From Bradyrhizobium sp. LHD-71 (GTDB lineage Bacteria > Pseudomonadota > Alphaproteobacteria > Rhizobiales > Xanthobacteraceae), in assembly GCF_031157255.1 (NCBI RefSeq), contig NZ_JAVIFX010000003.1, positions 310,001-374,000 on the forward strand: DNA of 64,000 nucleotides. The letters are read 5' to 3'. Positions 9,766-19,708 of the stretch are shown here, piece by piece. The first letter of the stretch is position 1, and the number at the start of each line of letters is the position of its first letter. A model generated the notes under the pieces. It searched no databases, was not told the origin of the DNA, and was given only the letters and a program-made list of their open reading frames with translations. Position numbers and translations under genes: made by a program.

Positions 9766-10068
9766 ATGCCGCTCGACGACGCCACCCGCACCGAACTGGA
9801 AGCCGCCGCGTTCCGTACCTTGGTGCAGCACTTGCGCACGCGCACCGATGTGCAGAACATCGACCTGATGAACCTCGCAGGATTCTGCCGCAATTGCCTC
9901 TCGAGCTGGCTGAAGGATGCCGCGGACGCCCGAGGGGTTGCGCTCAGCAAGGACGAGAGCCGCGAGGCGATTTACGGCATGCCCTATGAGGACTGGAAGG
10001 CGAAGCACCAGAAGGAAGCGACCGCCGACCAGCTTGCAAAAATGGCATCCGTCAACCATAAGCACTGA
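9766..10068 (+). CDS. DUF1244 family protein
   Basis: A 100-residue cytosolic protein of the DUF1244 family. Conserved features are the FRNLV/FRTLVQHL-like N-terminal helix, the NLAGFCRNCLSSWL motif with two Cys residues, and the YGMPYEDWKAKHQ element. No enzymatic role is known for the family; the paired Cys in FCRNC could bind metal. It is a single gene, followed 80 bases later by a methyltransferase gene. Confidence 0.9.
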   Translation: MPLDDATRTELEAAAFRTLVQHLRTRTDVQNIDLMNLAGFCRNCLSSWLKDAADARGVALSKDESREAIYGMPYEDWKAKHQKEATADQLAKMASVNHKH

Positions 10069-10147
10069 CCCCTGATTCCACGCCACATCGCCGGCCTGCA
10101 ACTCGGTCGCGAGGCAGCAGCGACGCCTGCCATCGGATGGGACTTCG

Positions 10148-10858
10148 ATGTCGAACGGATGGGACGAGTCCGCAGCGGCCTGGATCGCGGATCAGGGCGA
10201 GCGTGGCGACTTCAGCCGTGAGTTCGTCCTCGACACGGTGATGCTGAAACGCATTGAGGGCCGCGATTTCAAGACGGCGCTCGATGTCGGCTGCGGCGAG
10301 GGTCGCTTCTGCCGGATGCTACGGGCCAGGGGGATTGCCGTCACGGGCGTCGACCCCACGTGCGCTTTGTTGCAGAAGGCGCGCGAACTCGATCCGGAAG
10401 GAGACTATCGCGAGGGGCGAGCCGAAACGCTCGAATTTGCCGATCAGAGTTTTGACCTTGTTGTCTCTTACCTGACGCTCATTGATATGCCGGATATCCG
10501 GCGAGCTATTCCGCAGATGGTGCGCATCCTGAAACCGGGAGGCTCGCTGCTGATCGCCAACGTCAACAGTTTCATTTCTTCGTGTGCGCATCTCGGCTGG
10601 GTGCGCGACGCCGACGGCGTGCATCTGCATTATCCAGTGGACGACTATCTCGATGAGCGTTCCGCAAACGTAAGCTGGCGAGGCATCCAGATCGAGAACT
10701 GGCATCGGCCGCTGAGCGTCTACATGAAACTTTTGCTCGAGCAGCATCTGCAACTGGTATATTTCGACGAACCTGCGCCGCATGGTGGCGACGCCGAGCG
10801 AGCGCGGCGCTATCGTCGAGCACCATGGCATCTGGTGATGGAGTGGCGGAAGGGTTAG
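10148..10858 (+). CDS. Class I SAM-dependent methyltransferase
   Basis: A 236-residue cytosolic enzyme with a Rossmann-type S-adenosylmethionine site. Motif I is ALDVGCGEGRFCRML, followed by the acidic GVDP loop. Motif IV is SFDLVVSYLTLIDMPD, and the post-motif VRILKPGGSLLIANV is typical of the Methyltransf_11 family. The substrate is not evident. It follows the DUF1244 gene on the same strand and may share its transcript. Confidence 0.88.
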   Translation: MSNGWDESAAAWIADQGERGDFSREFVLDTVMLKRIEGRDFKTALDVGCGEGRFCRMLRARGIAVTGVDPTCALLQKARELDPEGDYREGRAETLEFADQSFDLVVSYLTLIDMPDIRRAIPQMVRILKPGGSLLIANVNSFISSCAHLGWVRDADGVHLHYPVDDYLDERSANVSWRGIQIENWHRPLSVYMKLLLEQHLQLVYFDEPAPHGGDAERARRYRRAPWHLVMEWRKG

Positions 10859-11070
10859 CCAGCGAATCCAGCGCGCAGGGAACCGTGTAGGCGCAAGAGA
10901 ATTCAGCATCCGCGTGACGAGGCATTGAATTCGTCTGTGGGTCGCTGTGGATGAGCGCGCGCGCAGCTTGACGCAACATGCTCCGTTGAATGAGGGTGAT
11001 CCTGCAAACGGGCGCGCTCGATGAGCGCGGCGCTTGCCAGCAATCCCTCTTCTTGTTTCCGGAGTATTCG

Positions 11071-11349
11071 ATGGCCAGTCCTGCCGCTGCCGCCGCTATC
11101 ACGGAGGAGCCCTCGACGAGCTTCGCCAAAGATCAGCTCAAGGCCATCATTGAACGCATCGAGCGGCTGGAGGAGGAAAAGAAGACGATCTCCGATGACA
11201 TCCGTGACGTCTATGCCGAGGCCAAGGGCAACGGCTACGAGGTCAAGGCGCTTCGCGCCATCGTACGTATGCGCAAGCAGGACGCCGACGAGCGCAGGGA
11301 GCATGAGACGATCTTGGAGACCTACATGCACGCCTTGGGAATGCTCTGA
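11071..11349 (+). CDS. DUF2312 family small helical protein
   Basis: A 92-residue protein matching the DUF2312 pattern: a helical core with [35 protein letters not shown]-type repeats of charged residues, then [14 protein letters not shown]. The family resembles GapR, a nucleoid-associated protein of Caulobacter that binds overtwisted AT-rich DNA; that role is an inference here. The start ATG 11071 is set by GGAG seven bases upstream. Confidence 0.92.
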   Translation: MASPAAAAAITEEPSTSFAKDQLKAIIERIERLEEEKKTISDDIRDVYAEAKGNGYEVKALRAIVRMRKQDADERREHETILETYMHALGML

Positions 11350-11376
11350 GCTGTGAGGCTTAATGAGCGGTGAGGC

Positions 11377-12912
11377 CTAGTGCAATTCTGCCGTTTGCAT
11401 CCTGAACGACACTTTCGGCAGGGTTCCGAAGGCCGAGCCGGTAAAGCTGTCGCAACGAAGCCCAGGTGTGGCGTCCTCAGCGAAAGTCACAGCGATCGCC
11501 ATCAGCGGCTTTACGAAGTGCGCGCGCAACGCGGTCATGTCGGGTTCGCCGAGCACGGTGGGCAGCATGAAACGGTAGCTGTTCGGCGCCAGCACCATGG
11601 CACGCACCCAGACCTCGCTTTCCGGCTTCGATCTGGCGGTGCGGGTGATCAGTGTCGGCACGGACTGCATCCCCTTGGCGACGATCGTATCGGCCGCCAT
11701 CGGGTTTGCGCCCGCATTCACCGGCCTGGCGCTTCGCGGAAGCGGCGCGCTGGCCGCTACGATGTTGCTGCGATCGAACATCGCCGACGGCGGGGCATAG
11801 GCGAGCGCTTGTGCGGTCGCGGGCGTGACGTTTGCGCTCGCCCGCGCATCTGCGACGGCTGCGCGCGCCGCGAGCGCTGCGACCTGGGCGGGCGTCGCCT
11901 GCTTCGGCGCGGCCACCTCGTCCCAGAAGCCGCGCGCGTTGATGAGGTCGGCAATGGTCTGGGGCTTTGTATCTCCCGTCGGGCCGTTTGTCGGCTGCCC
12001 GGACGCAGACGCGACCTGATAGGACGCCTGCGGGCGCATGCGAGGAAGCGGAACGGCTTCATTTTTCGCTGGCCGCGATGCCTGCGCGACCTTTTGATCC
12101 TTCGGCGCAGGCTCGTTGGCCGGCGCCTCGTCATCCTCGTCCGATTTGGAGCTGAACAGCGAGGCGAGGAACCCTTTGGTCCCGCGTGCGGATGTGAAAT
12201 CGCCGCTCTTTTCGCGGCGTTCGATATCAGCGGCCGCGAGATCATACCCCTTCAGCGGGTTGCCGTTGGAAGGGATGTGCACGGTGCGACCGTTCGGGAA
12301 AACTGCGGCGAGCTGATCGTGGGTCATGCGCGGCCAGTGCCGAACGCTACCCGTATCGAGGTGCACGAACGGCGAGCCTGATGAAGGGTAGAAGCCGACT
12401 CCGCCCCGCTGCAGGCGGAGACCTGCGGTTCGAATGTCGGATAGCGCGACGCCCGGGATGAAGAAGTCGATCGCGTGGCCGCGCATGTGCTGGCTGAAGC
12501 GGGCGACGCCGCTCGAGCGACGGCGCAGCATCGCGTTGGTCTGCGGTGAACGGTAGGCGGAGATGATGTTGATCGGCTGCTTGCCGCCGACGTCGCGATA
12601 GACCTCCCAGAGGATGTCGAACAGACGCCGATCCATCGTCGTCGAATCCTGGCTGCGCCAGTCACGGAGATGATGGTTAAGCTTCTTCAACGCGTCTTCG
12701 TCATAGCGGCCGTTGCGCTTGAAGGTGACGGTCAGGTCTTCGCCCGAATGGGTATGGTGAAAGGAAAGAGTACGTGTTTCGTTGAGCGCCGTGGCATCCT
12801 TCACCGAGGAGCCGGCCGCAACAACCAGCAGGGTGGTCAGACTGAGCCCCAGTCCGATCCGCGAAATTGCCCCCACATCAATTCTTCGCGTACCGCGAAC
12901 AGCCACGTGCAT
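11377..12912 (-). CDS. DUF882 (M15-type) murein endopeptidase-like protein
   Basis: A 511-residue exported protein. An N-terminal membrane/signal segment (LGLSLTTLLVVAAGSS) precedes a DUF882 peptidase domain in residues about 45-210. The zinc-peptidase motifs are intact: SAYRSPQTN at 118-126, then SQHMRGHAIDF with His142 and Asp149, and His184 in FVHLDTG. This matches MepK/YcbK enzymes, which cut peptidoglycan cross-links in the periplasm. The remaining 300 residues are Ala/Pro/Lys-rich and then form an unassigned C-terminal domain. A GTG at 12942 is an alternative start; ATG 12912 fits the signal sequence better. It lies downstream of an L,D-transpeptidase gene, consistent with cell-wall remodelling. 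Confidence 0.88.
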   Translation of the reverse strand: MHVAVRGTRRIDVGAISRIGLGLSLTTLLVVAAGSSVKDATALNETRTLSFHHTHSGEDLTVTFKRNGRYDEDALKKLNHHLRDWRSQDSTTMDRRLFDILWEVYRDVGGKQPINIISAYRSPQTNAMLRRRSSGVARFSQHMRGHAIDFFIPGVALSDIRTAGLRLQRGGVGFYPSSGSPFVHLDTGSVRHWPRMTHDQLAAVFPNGRTVHIPSNGNPLKGYDLAAADIERREKSGDFTSARGTKGFLASLFSSKSDEDDEAPANEPAPKDQKVAQASRPAKNEAVPLPRMRPQASYQVASASGQPTNGPTGDTKPQTIADLINARGFWDEVAAPKQATPAQVAALAARAAVADARASANVTPATAQALAYAPPSAMFDRSNIVAASAPLPRSARPVNAGANPMAADTIVAKGMQSVPTLITRTARSKPESEVWVRAMVLAPNSYRFMLPTVLGEPDMTALRAHFVKPLMAIAVTFAEDATPGLRCDSFTGSAFGTLPKVSFRMQTAELH

Positions 12913-13125
12913 TCCCGTGAAAGAGAAGTCGGAAGACCCCACCCGTCGCCCGTCACGGCGGAAGAGATGAACGTAGTCCTAGATCAGGATGGTTAATCGA
13001 GATTTACGTCCCCACGTACCCACCCAAGTGACCCTTTTTGAGTAGAAGTTGAGTATGGCAAAAAAGCGCCGCCGAGTAACGCGCGGTAACGTTTCGATCA
13101 CGGCGCAGTGGACGGTGGTTAATAA

Positions 13126-13153
13126 AAAGGCCTCGCCGTAGGGCGAGGCCTTT
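13126..13153 (-). terminator. Intrinsic terminator after the L,D-transpeptidase gene
   Basis: A 12-bp stem (AAAGGCCTCGCC / GGCGAGGCCTTT) with a 4-base loop. On the minus strand it runs into a T tract (13121-13128), about 28 bases past the stop codon. Confidence 0.85.
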
Positions 13154-13180
13154 GATTTCCTTAGAGATTTCAGGTGGGCG

Positions 13181-15373
13181 CTACCAGCCCGCGGCCTGGC
13201 GTTGTGGAACGCGCCGTTGCGGCCGCTGCGGCGGCGGTGCCGGCTGGCTCGGAATTCCGAACAAGGCCTCGAAGAAATTCCGGGGACCGCCGCTTGAATA
13301 GCTGTTCGCTCCAGCGACGCCCGGTGGAAGGGTCGTCGGCGGCCGGCTGTAGCTCGGCTTGGCGTGGTTGACGGCGATCTCCATGCTCTGCCGGTCGCCG
13401 CCACGCAGCACATCGATCAGGCGGGCATCACGGCCATAGATGTCCCGGCGCGTCTGCAGGTGGCCCGTGTCGTCGATGAACGCCGTATGATAGACGAGAT
13501 GCACGGGGATTGGGGTCGGGAAGCGGATGTCGACTTCGCTCGAACCGAACATGCTGCGGATCCGTGCCGCCGTGTAGTTCTCCTTGGGCATCACGATGCT
13601 CAGGAGCGTCTCAGCGTAATTTTCCGGGTTCTGGACGCGCATACAGCCGTGGCTGTAGGCGCGCGTCTCATGGGCGAACAGGTGCTTGTCCGGCGTGTCG
13701 TGCTGATAGACCAGGAACCGGTTCGGGAAGTTGAAACGAATCCGGCCGAGCGCGTTGCCGGCGCCAGGAGGCTGCGAGATATGCACGCTACCGTCGCTTC
13801 TCTGCGTCAGCCGCAGGCCCATGCGCTCCAGCACGGTTGGGTCCTGTTGCAGGGCCGGCAGATATTCGCCGTAAACGATTGACGGCGGCACATTCCAGGT
13901 CGGATTGACCGTGATGTACTTCATCGTTTCGGTCAGCTCTGGCGTGGCCTGCTTGCCGGGCTTGCCGACCACGACCCGGGTGGTCCAGGCCTGCGTGCCG
14001 TTATGCATCACCTTCAGCGTGAAATCGGGGATGTTGAGCATCACATAGGCGTTGCCGAGCTTGGGCTCGCCGAGTTCGCGCGGCAGCCAGCGCCAGCGTT
14101 CCATGTTGGCAACGATCAGATCGATCGTCCGCCCGCGCTTCGGGCTGTTCATGGCCCGAACGGTTTGACCGTCCAGCACGCCGGTGACCTTCAGGCCGCT
14201 GTCTGCCTGGAACCTGCGCACCGCGGCGGCAACAGTCTCGTCGTACTTCACGTCGTCGGCGCTTTCGCCGATGCCGAGTCGCGCGCGCAACTGCGGCACG
14301 CGGGCGTCCTCCATCACCGCCACCGGCTTCCGGGCGTTCTTTGCGTTCTTGACGAACCGCAGCGCTGGGCCTTCCTCGATCTTGGGCAGGGTCGTCTCGG
14401 ACGTCCCGCGCAGTTCGGCGAGCTTGGCCTTCAGAGCCTTGTAGCCTTTGTGCTGCGGATTGTAGCTGTCGAGCGCGGCGGCCGCGTCCTGCGTCGTCGC
14501 CATGTTCGACAGAATGTCGGCCGGCTCGGGATTGTGTTCCGGATAGGCGATGTCGGCGCTCACCCGCGTGTAGTGCAAGCGTCCGCCTTGGGCATGCCGC
14601 GCATAGTCGAGAACGCTTGCCGTGAGCCTCAGATCGGCGTCGGCGAGTGCGTCAGGAGTGGAGTCCGCAGCGAAATCGGGCACCGGATAATCGGACGCCA
14701 TCAGGCCGTCGGCATCGGCAACCTTCAGGCGGACGATGGCCGCCTTGGCGCGCACCGACACGGTGCCGTTCTCGATCCAGAGCGGTGCATAGTCGCGCGC
14801 CTTATAAAAGGCTTCGGCAGCGGTGCGGTCGTCCTTGCGATCGAAGACGCGCGCAGCGCGGGACGCCAGCAGGTCGCTGATCCGTTCGGCGATCGGCTGA
14901 TCAGCGACGGCGATATTGGTGTTTGCCGGCGCCGCCGCCGTGTCCCTGGCAGGCTCGTCCTTGGCAGGCTCGGCGGCGGGGGCGGCGGTTTCCGGCGCGG
15001 TGGCGACCGACGGCTTTGCCGCAGTGTCGTCCTTCTTTGCTTCCTCCGGCTTCCGATCGTCCTGCGTCGGCGCGGTTGCGGTAGCCGTCGGTGCGGTCGC
15101 GGCGGGCGTCGTTTCCGCCGTGGCTTCGGTGCCCGATTTGGCCGATTCGCCGGTTACGTGTCCGCTGGCGAGCGCATTGACATCTGCCCGCGACGGCGGA
15201 GGTGCGTTTGCCGGCTCCGGCATCGGCACGGCGGCGTCGATGGCGAGTTCTGCGGGCGTCGTTGCGGGATTTGACTGGGCGGAAGCGTTGCTCGCTGCCA
15301 TTGCGACAATGGCGACTACGGCCGCGGCGATGATCCGATCATACCCGCCGCGGTCATTTCGAACGTTTCGCAT
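13181..15373 (-). CDS. L,D-transpeptidase (YcbB/LdtD-like)
   Basis: A 730-residue periplasmic enzyme forming 3-3 peptidoglycan cross-links or anchoring proteins to the wall. The order is signal peptide (about 1-32, ending ASA), a long Ala/Pro/Thr-rich linker (to about 155), a scaffold domain (160-340), a PG_binding_1 helical domain (355-410), and a YkuD catalytic domain (about 440-600). The catalytic motif is HETRAYSHGCMR, with nucleophile Cys577 and His575. Large size and a domain inserted in the catalytic part match the YcbB class, which resists most penicillins. It is followed by a strong terminator and has a 328-base upstream region. Confidence 0.92.
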   Translation of the reverse strand: MRNVRNDRGGYDRIIAAAVVAIVAMAASNASAQSNPATTPAELAIDAAVPMPEPANAPPPSRADVNALASGHVTGESAKSGTEATAETTPAATAPTATATAPTQDDRKPEEAKKDDTAAKPSVATAPETAAPAAEPAKDEPARDTAAAPANTNIAVADQPIAERISDLLASRAARVFDRKDDRTAAEAFYKARDYAPLWIENGTVSVRAKAAIVRLKVADADGLMASDYPVPDFAADSTPDALADADLRLTASVLDYARHAQGGRLHYTRVSADIAYPEHNPEPADILSNMATTQDAAAALDSYNPQHKGYKALKAKLAELRGTSETTLPKIEEGPALRFVKNAKNARKPVAVMEDARVPQLRARLGIGESADDVKYDETVAAAVRRFQADSGLKVTGVLDGQTVRAMNSPKRGRTIDLIVANMERWRWLPRELGEPKLGNAYVMLNIPDFTLKVMHNGTQAWTTRVVVGKPGKQATPELTETMKYITVNPTWNVPPSIVYGEYLPALQQDPTVLERMGLRLTQRSDGSVHISQPPGAGNALGRIRFNFPNRFLVYQHDTPDKHLFAHETRAYSHGCMRVQNPENYAETLLSIVMPKENYTAARIRSMFGSSEVDIRFPTPIPVHLVYHTAFIDDTGHLQTRRDIYGRDARLIDVLRGGDRQSMEIAVNHAKPSYSRPPTTLPPGVAGANSYSSGGPRNFFEALFGIPSQPAPPPQRPQRRVPQRQAAGW

Positions 15374-15701
15374 TTCTCAAAACCCCCTTGAGCGAAGCTG
15401 ATCCTCGGCTGGACAGCTCTATATGCAGAACACGGTCCGCGTTTGTCGGTTCCGTCTTCAGTGCCGCACGCACGGCAGCGCCGCGACTCTCGGCTCAAAG
15501 ATAACACAGCACTGTCGGACGACCAGCACCGCAGAGTTGATTCACGAGAAACTGACTGCAGTTTCGCCTGCTTTGCAATGATTTGCACGGTTTTGCCGCG
15601 TGCTTTTCGGCGAGCTGTCACTGCTCGGCCACGGTAAAATTGTGGCAAGAACATGCGTGGCCGCGACAGGCGGCAACTTCACAGGCCAACCTGCAGCCCG
15701 C
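15374..15701. other. Intergenic region upstream of L,D-transpeptidase gene
   Basis: No gene is visible in these 328 bases. They hold the promoter region of the L,D-transpeptidase gene, including an inverted repeat GAAACTG-N4-CAGTTTC (15548-15565). At the far end is a 10-bp hairpin (15693-15720) that spans the stop codon of the response-regulator gene and could stop its transcript, although no T run follows. Confidence 0.5.
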
Positions 15702-17198
15702 TCACTCGTCAGCGGGCTGCGTTGCCTTGCCGTCCATGCTCTCGAGTTTGCGATAGAGGGTCGAGCGTCCGATCTTGAGCCTGCGCGCTACTTCGGACAT
15801 CTGGCCTCGGTAATGCGCGATGGCGAAGCGGATCACGTCGGTCTCGATATCGTCGAGGGGCCGCACCTCGCCGTCCGCCAGCAGCAGGTTGAGGGCGGCG
15901 GCGGGAGGGGCGGGCGCAATCGGAATGTCGGTACCGATCATCTGTGGTTGCTGCCTCACCAGCGGCTCAAGCGGCACGTCTGTCGGAGCGATCGATGCGG
16001 CGACGAGTGCGGTATCGGCGCTCGTTGCAAGAAGCGGGAAGTCCCGCAGGCCGAGCGTTCCACCGTCGCTGATGACGACAGCACGATACACGGCGTTCTC
16101 GAGTTGGCGCACGTTGCCGGGCCACGGAAAGGCCGTCAGCGCAGCCAGCGTGTCGGCAGATACGGCGGTGATGCTGCGGCTTTCCTCAGCGCAGAAGCGC
16201 GCGAGAAAATGGCGCAGCAAATGAGGGACATCCTCGCTGCGTGCGCGCAGGGGCGGCACGGTCAGCGGCAGCACATGCAGCCGGTAGAACAGATCTTCGC
16301 GAAACTGGCCGGACTTCACGCGCTCGAGCAGGTTGCGGTTGGTGGCCGAGATGATGCGGACGTCGACCTTGACCGGCCGGCGTCCGCCGACCGCCTCGAC
16401 CTCGCCTTGTTGCAGCGCGCGCAGGAGCTTCACCTGGGCCGCGAGCGGCAGTTCGCTGACCTCGTCGAGAAACAACGTTCCTCCGGATGCTTCGACGAAC
16501 TTTCCGACGTGACGCTCAGTTGCGCCGGTGAACGCACCCTTCTCGTGGCCGAACAGGATCGACTCAACGAGGTTGTCAGGGATTGCACCGCAGTTCACTG
16601 CAACGAACGGTTTCGCTGCCCTCTCGCTCGATCCGTGGATGGCACGCGCGATCAATTCTTTGCCGACGCCGGATTCGCCTTCGATCAGCACCGGAATCGA
16701 CGAGCCCGCGGCTTTTTCGGCCGTGCGGAGTACGGACGTCATCGCCGCGCTGCGGGTGACGATGTCGGCAAAGGTGAGCCGGCCCTCACGGCTATGCCTG
16801 ATCCTGAGCAATTCGCCCTTCAATGCACTCGCGTTCAGAGCGTTGCGCAGCGACACCTGAAGCCGTTCGAGACCCACCGGCTTGACGACGAAATCTTGCG
16901 CACCCGCGCGCATCGCCGAAACCACATTGTCGATGCCCCCGTGCGCGGTCTGCACGATGACGGGCAAGGTAATGCCGGCGTCGCGCAATTTTGTCAGCAC
17001 GCCCAGACCGTCGAGACCGGGCATGACGAGGTCGAGCACGATGGCGTCGATACGCGGCTCGTTCTCGCTCGTGAGATGTGCAATAGCCGCATCGCCGGAG
17101 TCCACGGTCACGGCCTGATAGCCGGACCGCTGCACCATGTTTTCCAGAAGCCGCCGTTGCACCGGATCGTCGTCAGCAATCAGTATAGTGGCAGCCAT
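15702..17198 (-). CDS. Sigma-54-dependent response regulator (NtrC family)
   Basis: A 498-residue transcription activator. The receiver domain (1-120) has the acidic pair DD10-11 and phospho-acceptor Asp56 in VLDLVMPG. The AAA+ domain (about 145-390) has Walker A GESGVGKE at 174-181, the sigma-54 contact loop GAFTGA at 221-226, and Walker B GGTLFLDE. A Fis-type helix-turn-helix (EVARRLKIGRSTLYRKLE) closes the protein. It should activate RpoN promoters when phosphorylated. No partner kinase gene is adjacent. ATG 17198 is chosen because the receiver fold begins there. A CtrA-like site lies about 55 bases upstream. Confidence 0.94.
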   Translation of the reverse strand: MAATILIADDDPVQRRLLENMVQRSGYQAVTVDSGDAAIAHLTSENEPRIDAIVLDLVMPGLDGLGVLTKLRDAGITLPVIVQTAHGGIDNVVSAMRAGAQDFVVKPVGLERLQVSLRNALNASALKGELLRIRHSREGRLTFADIVTRSAAMTSVLRTAEKAAGSSIPVLIEGESGVGKELIARAIHGSSERAAKPFVAVNCGAIPDNLVESILFGHEKGAFTGATERHVGKFVEASGGTLFLDEVSELPLAAQVKLLRALQQGEVEAVGGRRPVKVDVRIISATNRNLLERVKSGQFREDLFYRLHVLPLTVPPLRARSEDVPHLLRHFLARFCAEESRSITAVSADTLAALTAFPWPGNVRQLENAVYRAVVISDGGTLGLRDFPLLATSADTALVAASIAPTDVPLEPLVRQQPQMIGTDIPIAPAPPAAALNLLLADGEVRPLDDIETDVIRFAIAHYRGQMSEVARRLKIGRSTLYRKLESMDGKATQPADE

Positions 17199-17670
17199 CT
17201 GCGGCAAGTCCCGGTCAGTGTCCCGAATCGAGGCACTGTGAAGGGAGCGCATTAATGAGCCATTAATCGGGCACCAACCGGTTTCAGCAACGATTAAGGA
17301 AAATGACGTTGTTCTTCGTGGTTGTGCTGGCGACTGAGCGCGCACGATCACGTCATCTTCGAAAATGTTCGGGCGTCGTGGGCAACGGCCCTGCACGCCG
17401 TTGCCTCGGTTGCATGATGCGCCGTCGGGATGGAGGCGTGGTGGCGAAATCGTGGTGCGGGCGCGGTCTCGGCAAGTGTCGGATGGATTTTCGCCGCGAT
17501 GCCGACCATGGCTTCGATATTGCCGCTCTCGTTCTATCTGATGGACTCGAGAGGCCGCATATCCCCACTGAGCGCAAGCCACGGCGCAATCTGCACCTTC
17601 ATGTGTCGTTGCGGCGTCAACGTTTCGCGCTTATTTTGTTCACTACGCCGACAACAGCATCGAGACATTC
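17199..17670. other. Divergent promoter region, response regulator and pepF
   Basis: These 472 bases hold no gene I can support. They contain both divergent promoters. The notable element is ATTAATG-AGC-CATTAAT (17251-17267), close to the regulator gene. Confidence 0.5.
17251..17267. promoter_or_regulatory. CtrA-like box / palindrome upstream of the response regulator
   Basis: The sequence reads TTAA-N7-TTAA (17252-17266) inside a perfect inverted repeat ATTAATG-AGC-CATTAAT. The spacing is that of the alphaproteobacterial CtrA site (TTAA-N7-TTAAC), though the final C is T on both strands. It ends about 53 bases upstream of the regulator start. Confidence 0.4.
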
Positions 17671-19524
17671 ATGGCCTCGCGTTCCACGTCCGCTCTCCGC
17701 AAGCCCGCCTCCAAGCCAAAGTCCACAGCGAAACAGAAAGCAGCATCGAAACCGAAGCTTCCGGAATGGAATCTGAGCGATCTGTACGCATCGATCGATG
17801 CGCCGGAGGTGAAGCGCGACCTTGAGCGGCTCGACGAGGAATGCGTTGCGTTCGAGACTGCCTACAAGGGCAAGCTCGCCGAAGAGGTTGCGAGGGAAGG
17901 TGGCGGTGAATGGCTCGCCGCGGTCGTCAAGCGCTATGAAGCCATTGATGACCTGATGGGCCGGCTCGGCTCCTATGCGGGCTTGATCCACGCCTCGGAT
18001 ACGGTTGATCCGACGATCTCGAAATTCTATGGCGACGTTTCGGAGCGGCTGACGGCTGCTTCTGTGCACCTGTTGTTTTTTACGCTGGAGCTCAATCGGC
18101 TCGACGATGCACTGCTGCAGAAGGCAATGGAGACGCCGTCGCTCGGCCACTACCGCCCCTGGCTGGAAGACATTCGCAAGGACAAGCCGCACGAACTGGA
18201 AGATCGCATCGAGCAGCTTTTTCAGGAAAAGTCGCTGACCGGGCGCGGCGCGTGGAACAGGCTTTTCGACCAGACGATCGCCTCGCTGCGCTTCAAGGTC
18301 GGCACGAAGGAACTCGCCATCGAGCCGACGCTGAACCTTCTGGCAGACCGGGCCGGGCCGAAGCGCAAGCAGGCCGCACAGGCCCTGGCGAAGACCTTCA
18401 AGGCCAACGAGCGCACCTTTGCGCTGGTCACGAATACGCTCGCCAAGGACAAGGAAATTTCCGATCGCTGGCGCAGCTTTCAGGATGTCGCCGATTCACG
18501 CCACCTGGCCAACCGTGTCGAGCGCGAGGTGGTCGATGCGCTGGTCGCCGCCGTGCGCGCGGCGTACCCGCGGCTGTCGCACCGCTATTACGCGTTGAAG
18601 GCCCGCTGGTTCAAAAAGAAGAAGCTGCCGTATTGGGACCGCAACGCGCCGCTGCCGTTTGCGGCGGCCGGCAATATCGCCTGGTCGGACGCCGAGAAGC
18701 TCGTGCTGGCGGCCTATGACGCGTTCTCGCCGGATATGGCGGCGATCGCCAGGCGCTTCTTCACCGACCGCTGGATCGACGCACCCGTGCGTCCGGGCAA
18801 GGCGCCGGGTGCGTTCTCGCATCCGACCACGCCTTCGGCCCATCCTTATGTGCTGCTCAACTATCAAGGTAAGCCGCGTGACGTCATGACGTTGGCACAC
18901 GAGCTCGGTCACGGTGTGCACCAGGTGCTGGCCGCGCCAAATGGCGCGCTGATGGCGCCGACGCCGCTGACGCTGGCTGAGACCGCCAGCGTGTTCGGCG
19001 AAATGCTCACGTTCAAGCGTCTGCTTGCGTCTGCGAAAGACAAGAAGCAGCGGCAGGCCCTGCTCGCGGGCAAGGTCGAGGACATGATCAACACCGTGGT
19101 GCGGCAGATCGCGTTTTATTCCTTCGAGCGCGCGGTCCACACCGAGCGTCGCAATGGCGAGCTCACCGCCGAGCGGCTCGGCGAAATCTGGATGAGCGTG
19201 CAGAGCGAGAGTCTCGGGCCGGCAATCGAACTGAAGCCGGGCTATGAGACCTTCTGGATGTATATCCCGCACTTCATCCACTCACCGTTCTACGTCTACG
19301 CCTATGCCTTCGGCGACTGCCTCGTGAACTCGCTCTATGCGGTCTATGAACGTGCGGCGGACGGCTTTGCCGAACGGTATCTGGCGATGCTGTCGGCAGG
19401 GGGTACGAAGCATTATTCTGAACTGCTCATGCCGTTCGGCCTCGATGCCCGTGAGCCCGCGTTCTGGGACGGCGGCCTGTCGGTGATCGAAGGTCTGATC
19501 GCGGAGCTGGAGGATATGGGTTAG
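17671..19524 (+). CDS. pepF: M3 family oligoendopeptidase F
   Basis: A 617-residue cytosolic zinc metallopeptidase that degrades oligopeptides. The zinc motif HELGH is at residues 410-414, with the third ligand Glu in the downstream LAETASVFGEML helix. The C-terminal half has the family's conserved PHFIHSPFYVYAYAFG region. Length and architecture match the PepF/M3B clade. The first 35 residues are Lys/Ala/Ser-rich and unlike the rest, so translation could start later, but no better start is seen. No signal peptide. Confidence 0.93.
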   Translation: MASRSTSALRKPASKPKSTAKQKAASKPKLPEWNLSDLYASIDAPEVKRDLERLDEECVAFETAYKGKLAEEVAREGGGEWLAAVVKRYEAIDDLMGRLGSYAGLIHASDTVDPTISKFYGDVSERLTAASVHLLFFTLELNRLDDALLQKAMETPSLGHYRPWLEDIRKDKPHELEDRIEQLFQEKSLTGRGAWNRLFDQTIASLRFKVGTKELAIEPTLNLLADRAGPKRKQAAQALAKTFKANERTFALVTNTLAKDKEISDRWRSFQDVADSRHLANRVEREVVDALVAAVRAAYPRLSHRYYALKARWFKKKKLPYWDRNAPLPFAAAGNIAWSDAEKLVLAAYDAFSPDMAAIARRFFTDRWIDAPVRPGKAPGAFSHPTTPSAHPYVLLNYQGKPRDVMTLAHELGHGVHQVLAAPNGALMAPTPLTLAETASVFGEMLTFKRLLASAKDKKQRQALLAGKVEDMINTVVRQIAFYSFERAVHTERRNGELTAERLGEIWMSVQSESLGPAIELKPGYETFWMYIPHFIHSPFYVYAYAFGDCLVNSLYAVYERAADGFAERYLAMLSAGGTKHYSELLMPFGLDAREPAFWDGGLSVIEGLIAELEDMG

Positions 19525-19708
19525 CTGAGCGAGGACAAACCTGACGCGCTGGAGCCACGACAGCCGGCCCGGGATGCAAGCTAAGGGTTGAAAACGCGCA
19601 AATTCGGCCTACGATCCGCTGATGTCGGAAACGGCCCGGCCGTTGCTCTCGCCATGCGATTGCGCTAATTGCGGCGGCAATGGATGGACTGTCCGGCTGG
19701 AGGGACTG

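Noticed and set aside
13055-13141. A 28-residue basic peptide starting MAKKRRR
   Set aside because: No ribosome binding site; the end runs into the terminator hairpin of the opposite gene.
15693-15720. Intrinsic terminator for the response-regulator gene
   Set aside because: The stem is strong but no T run follows; kept only as a hairpin.
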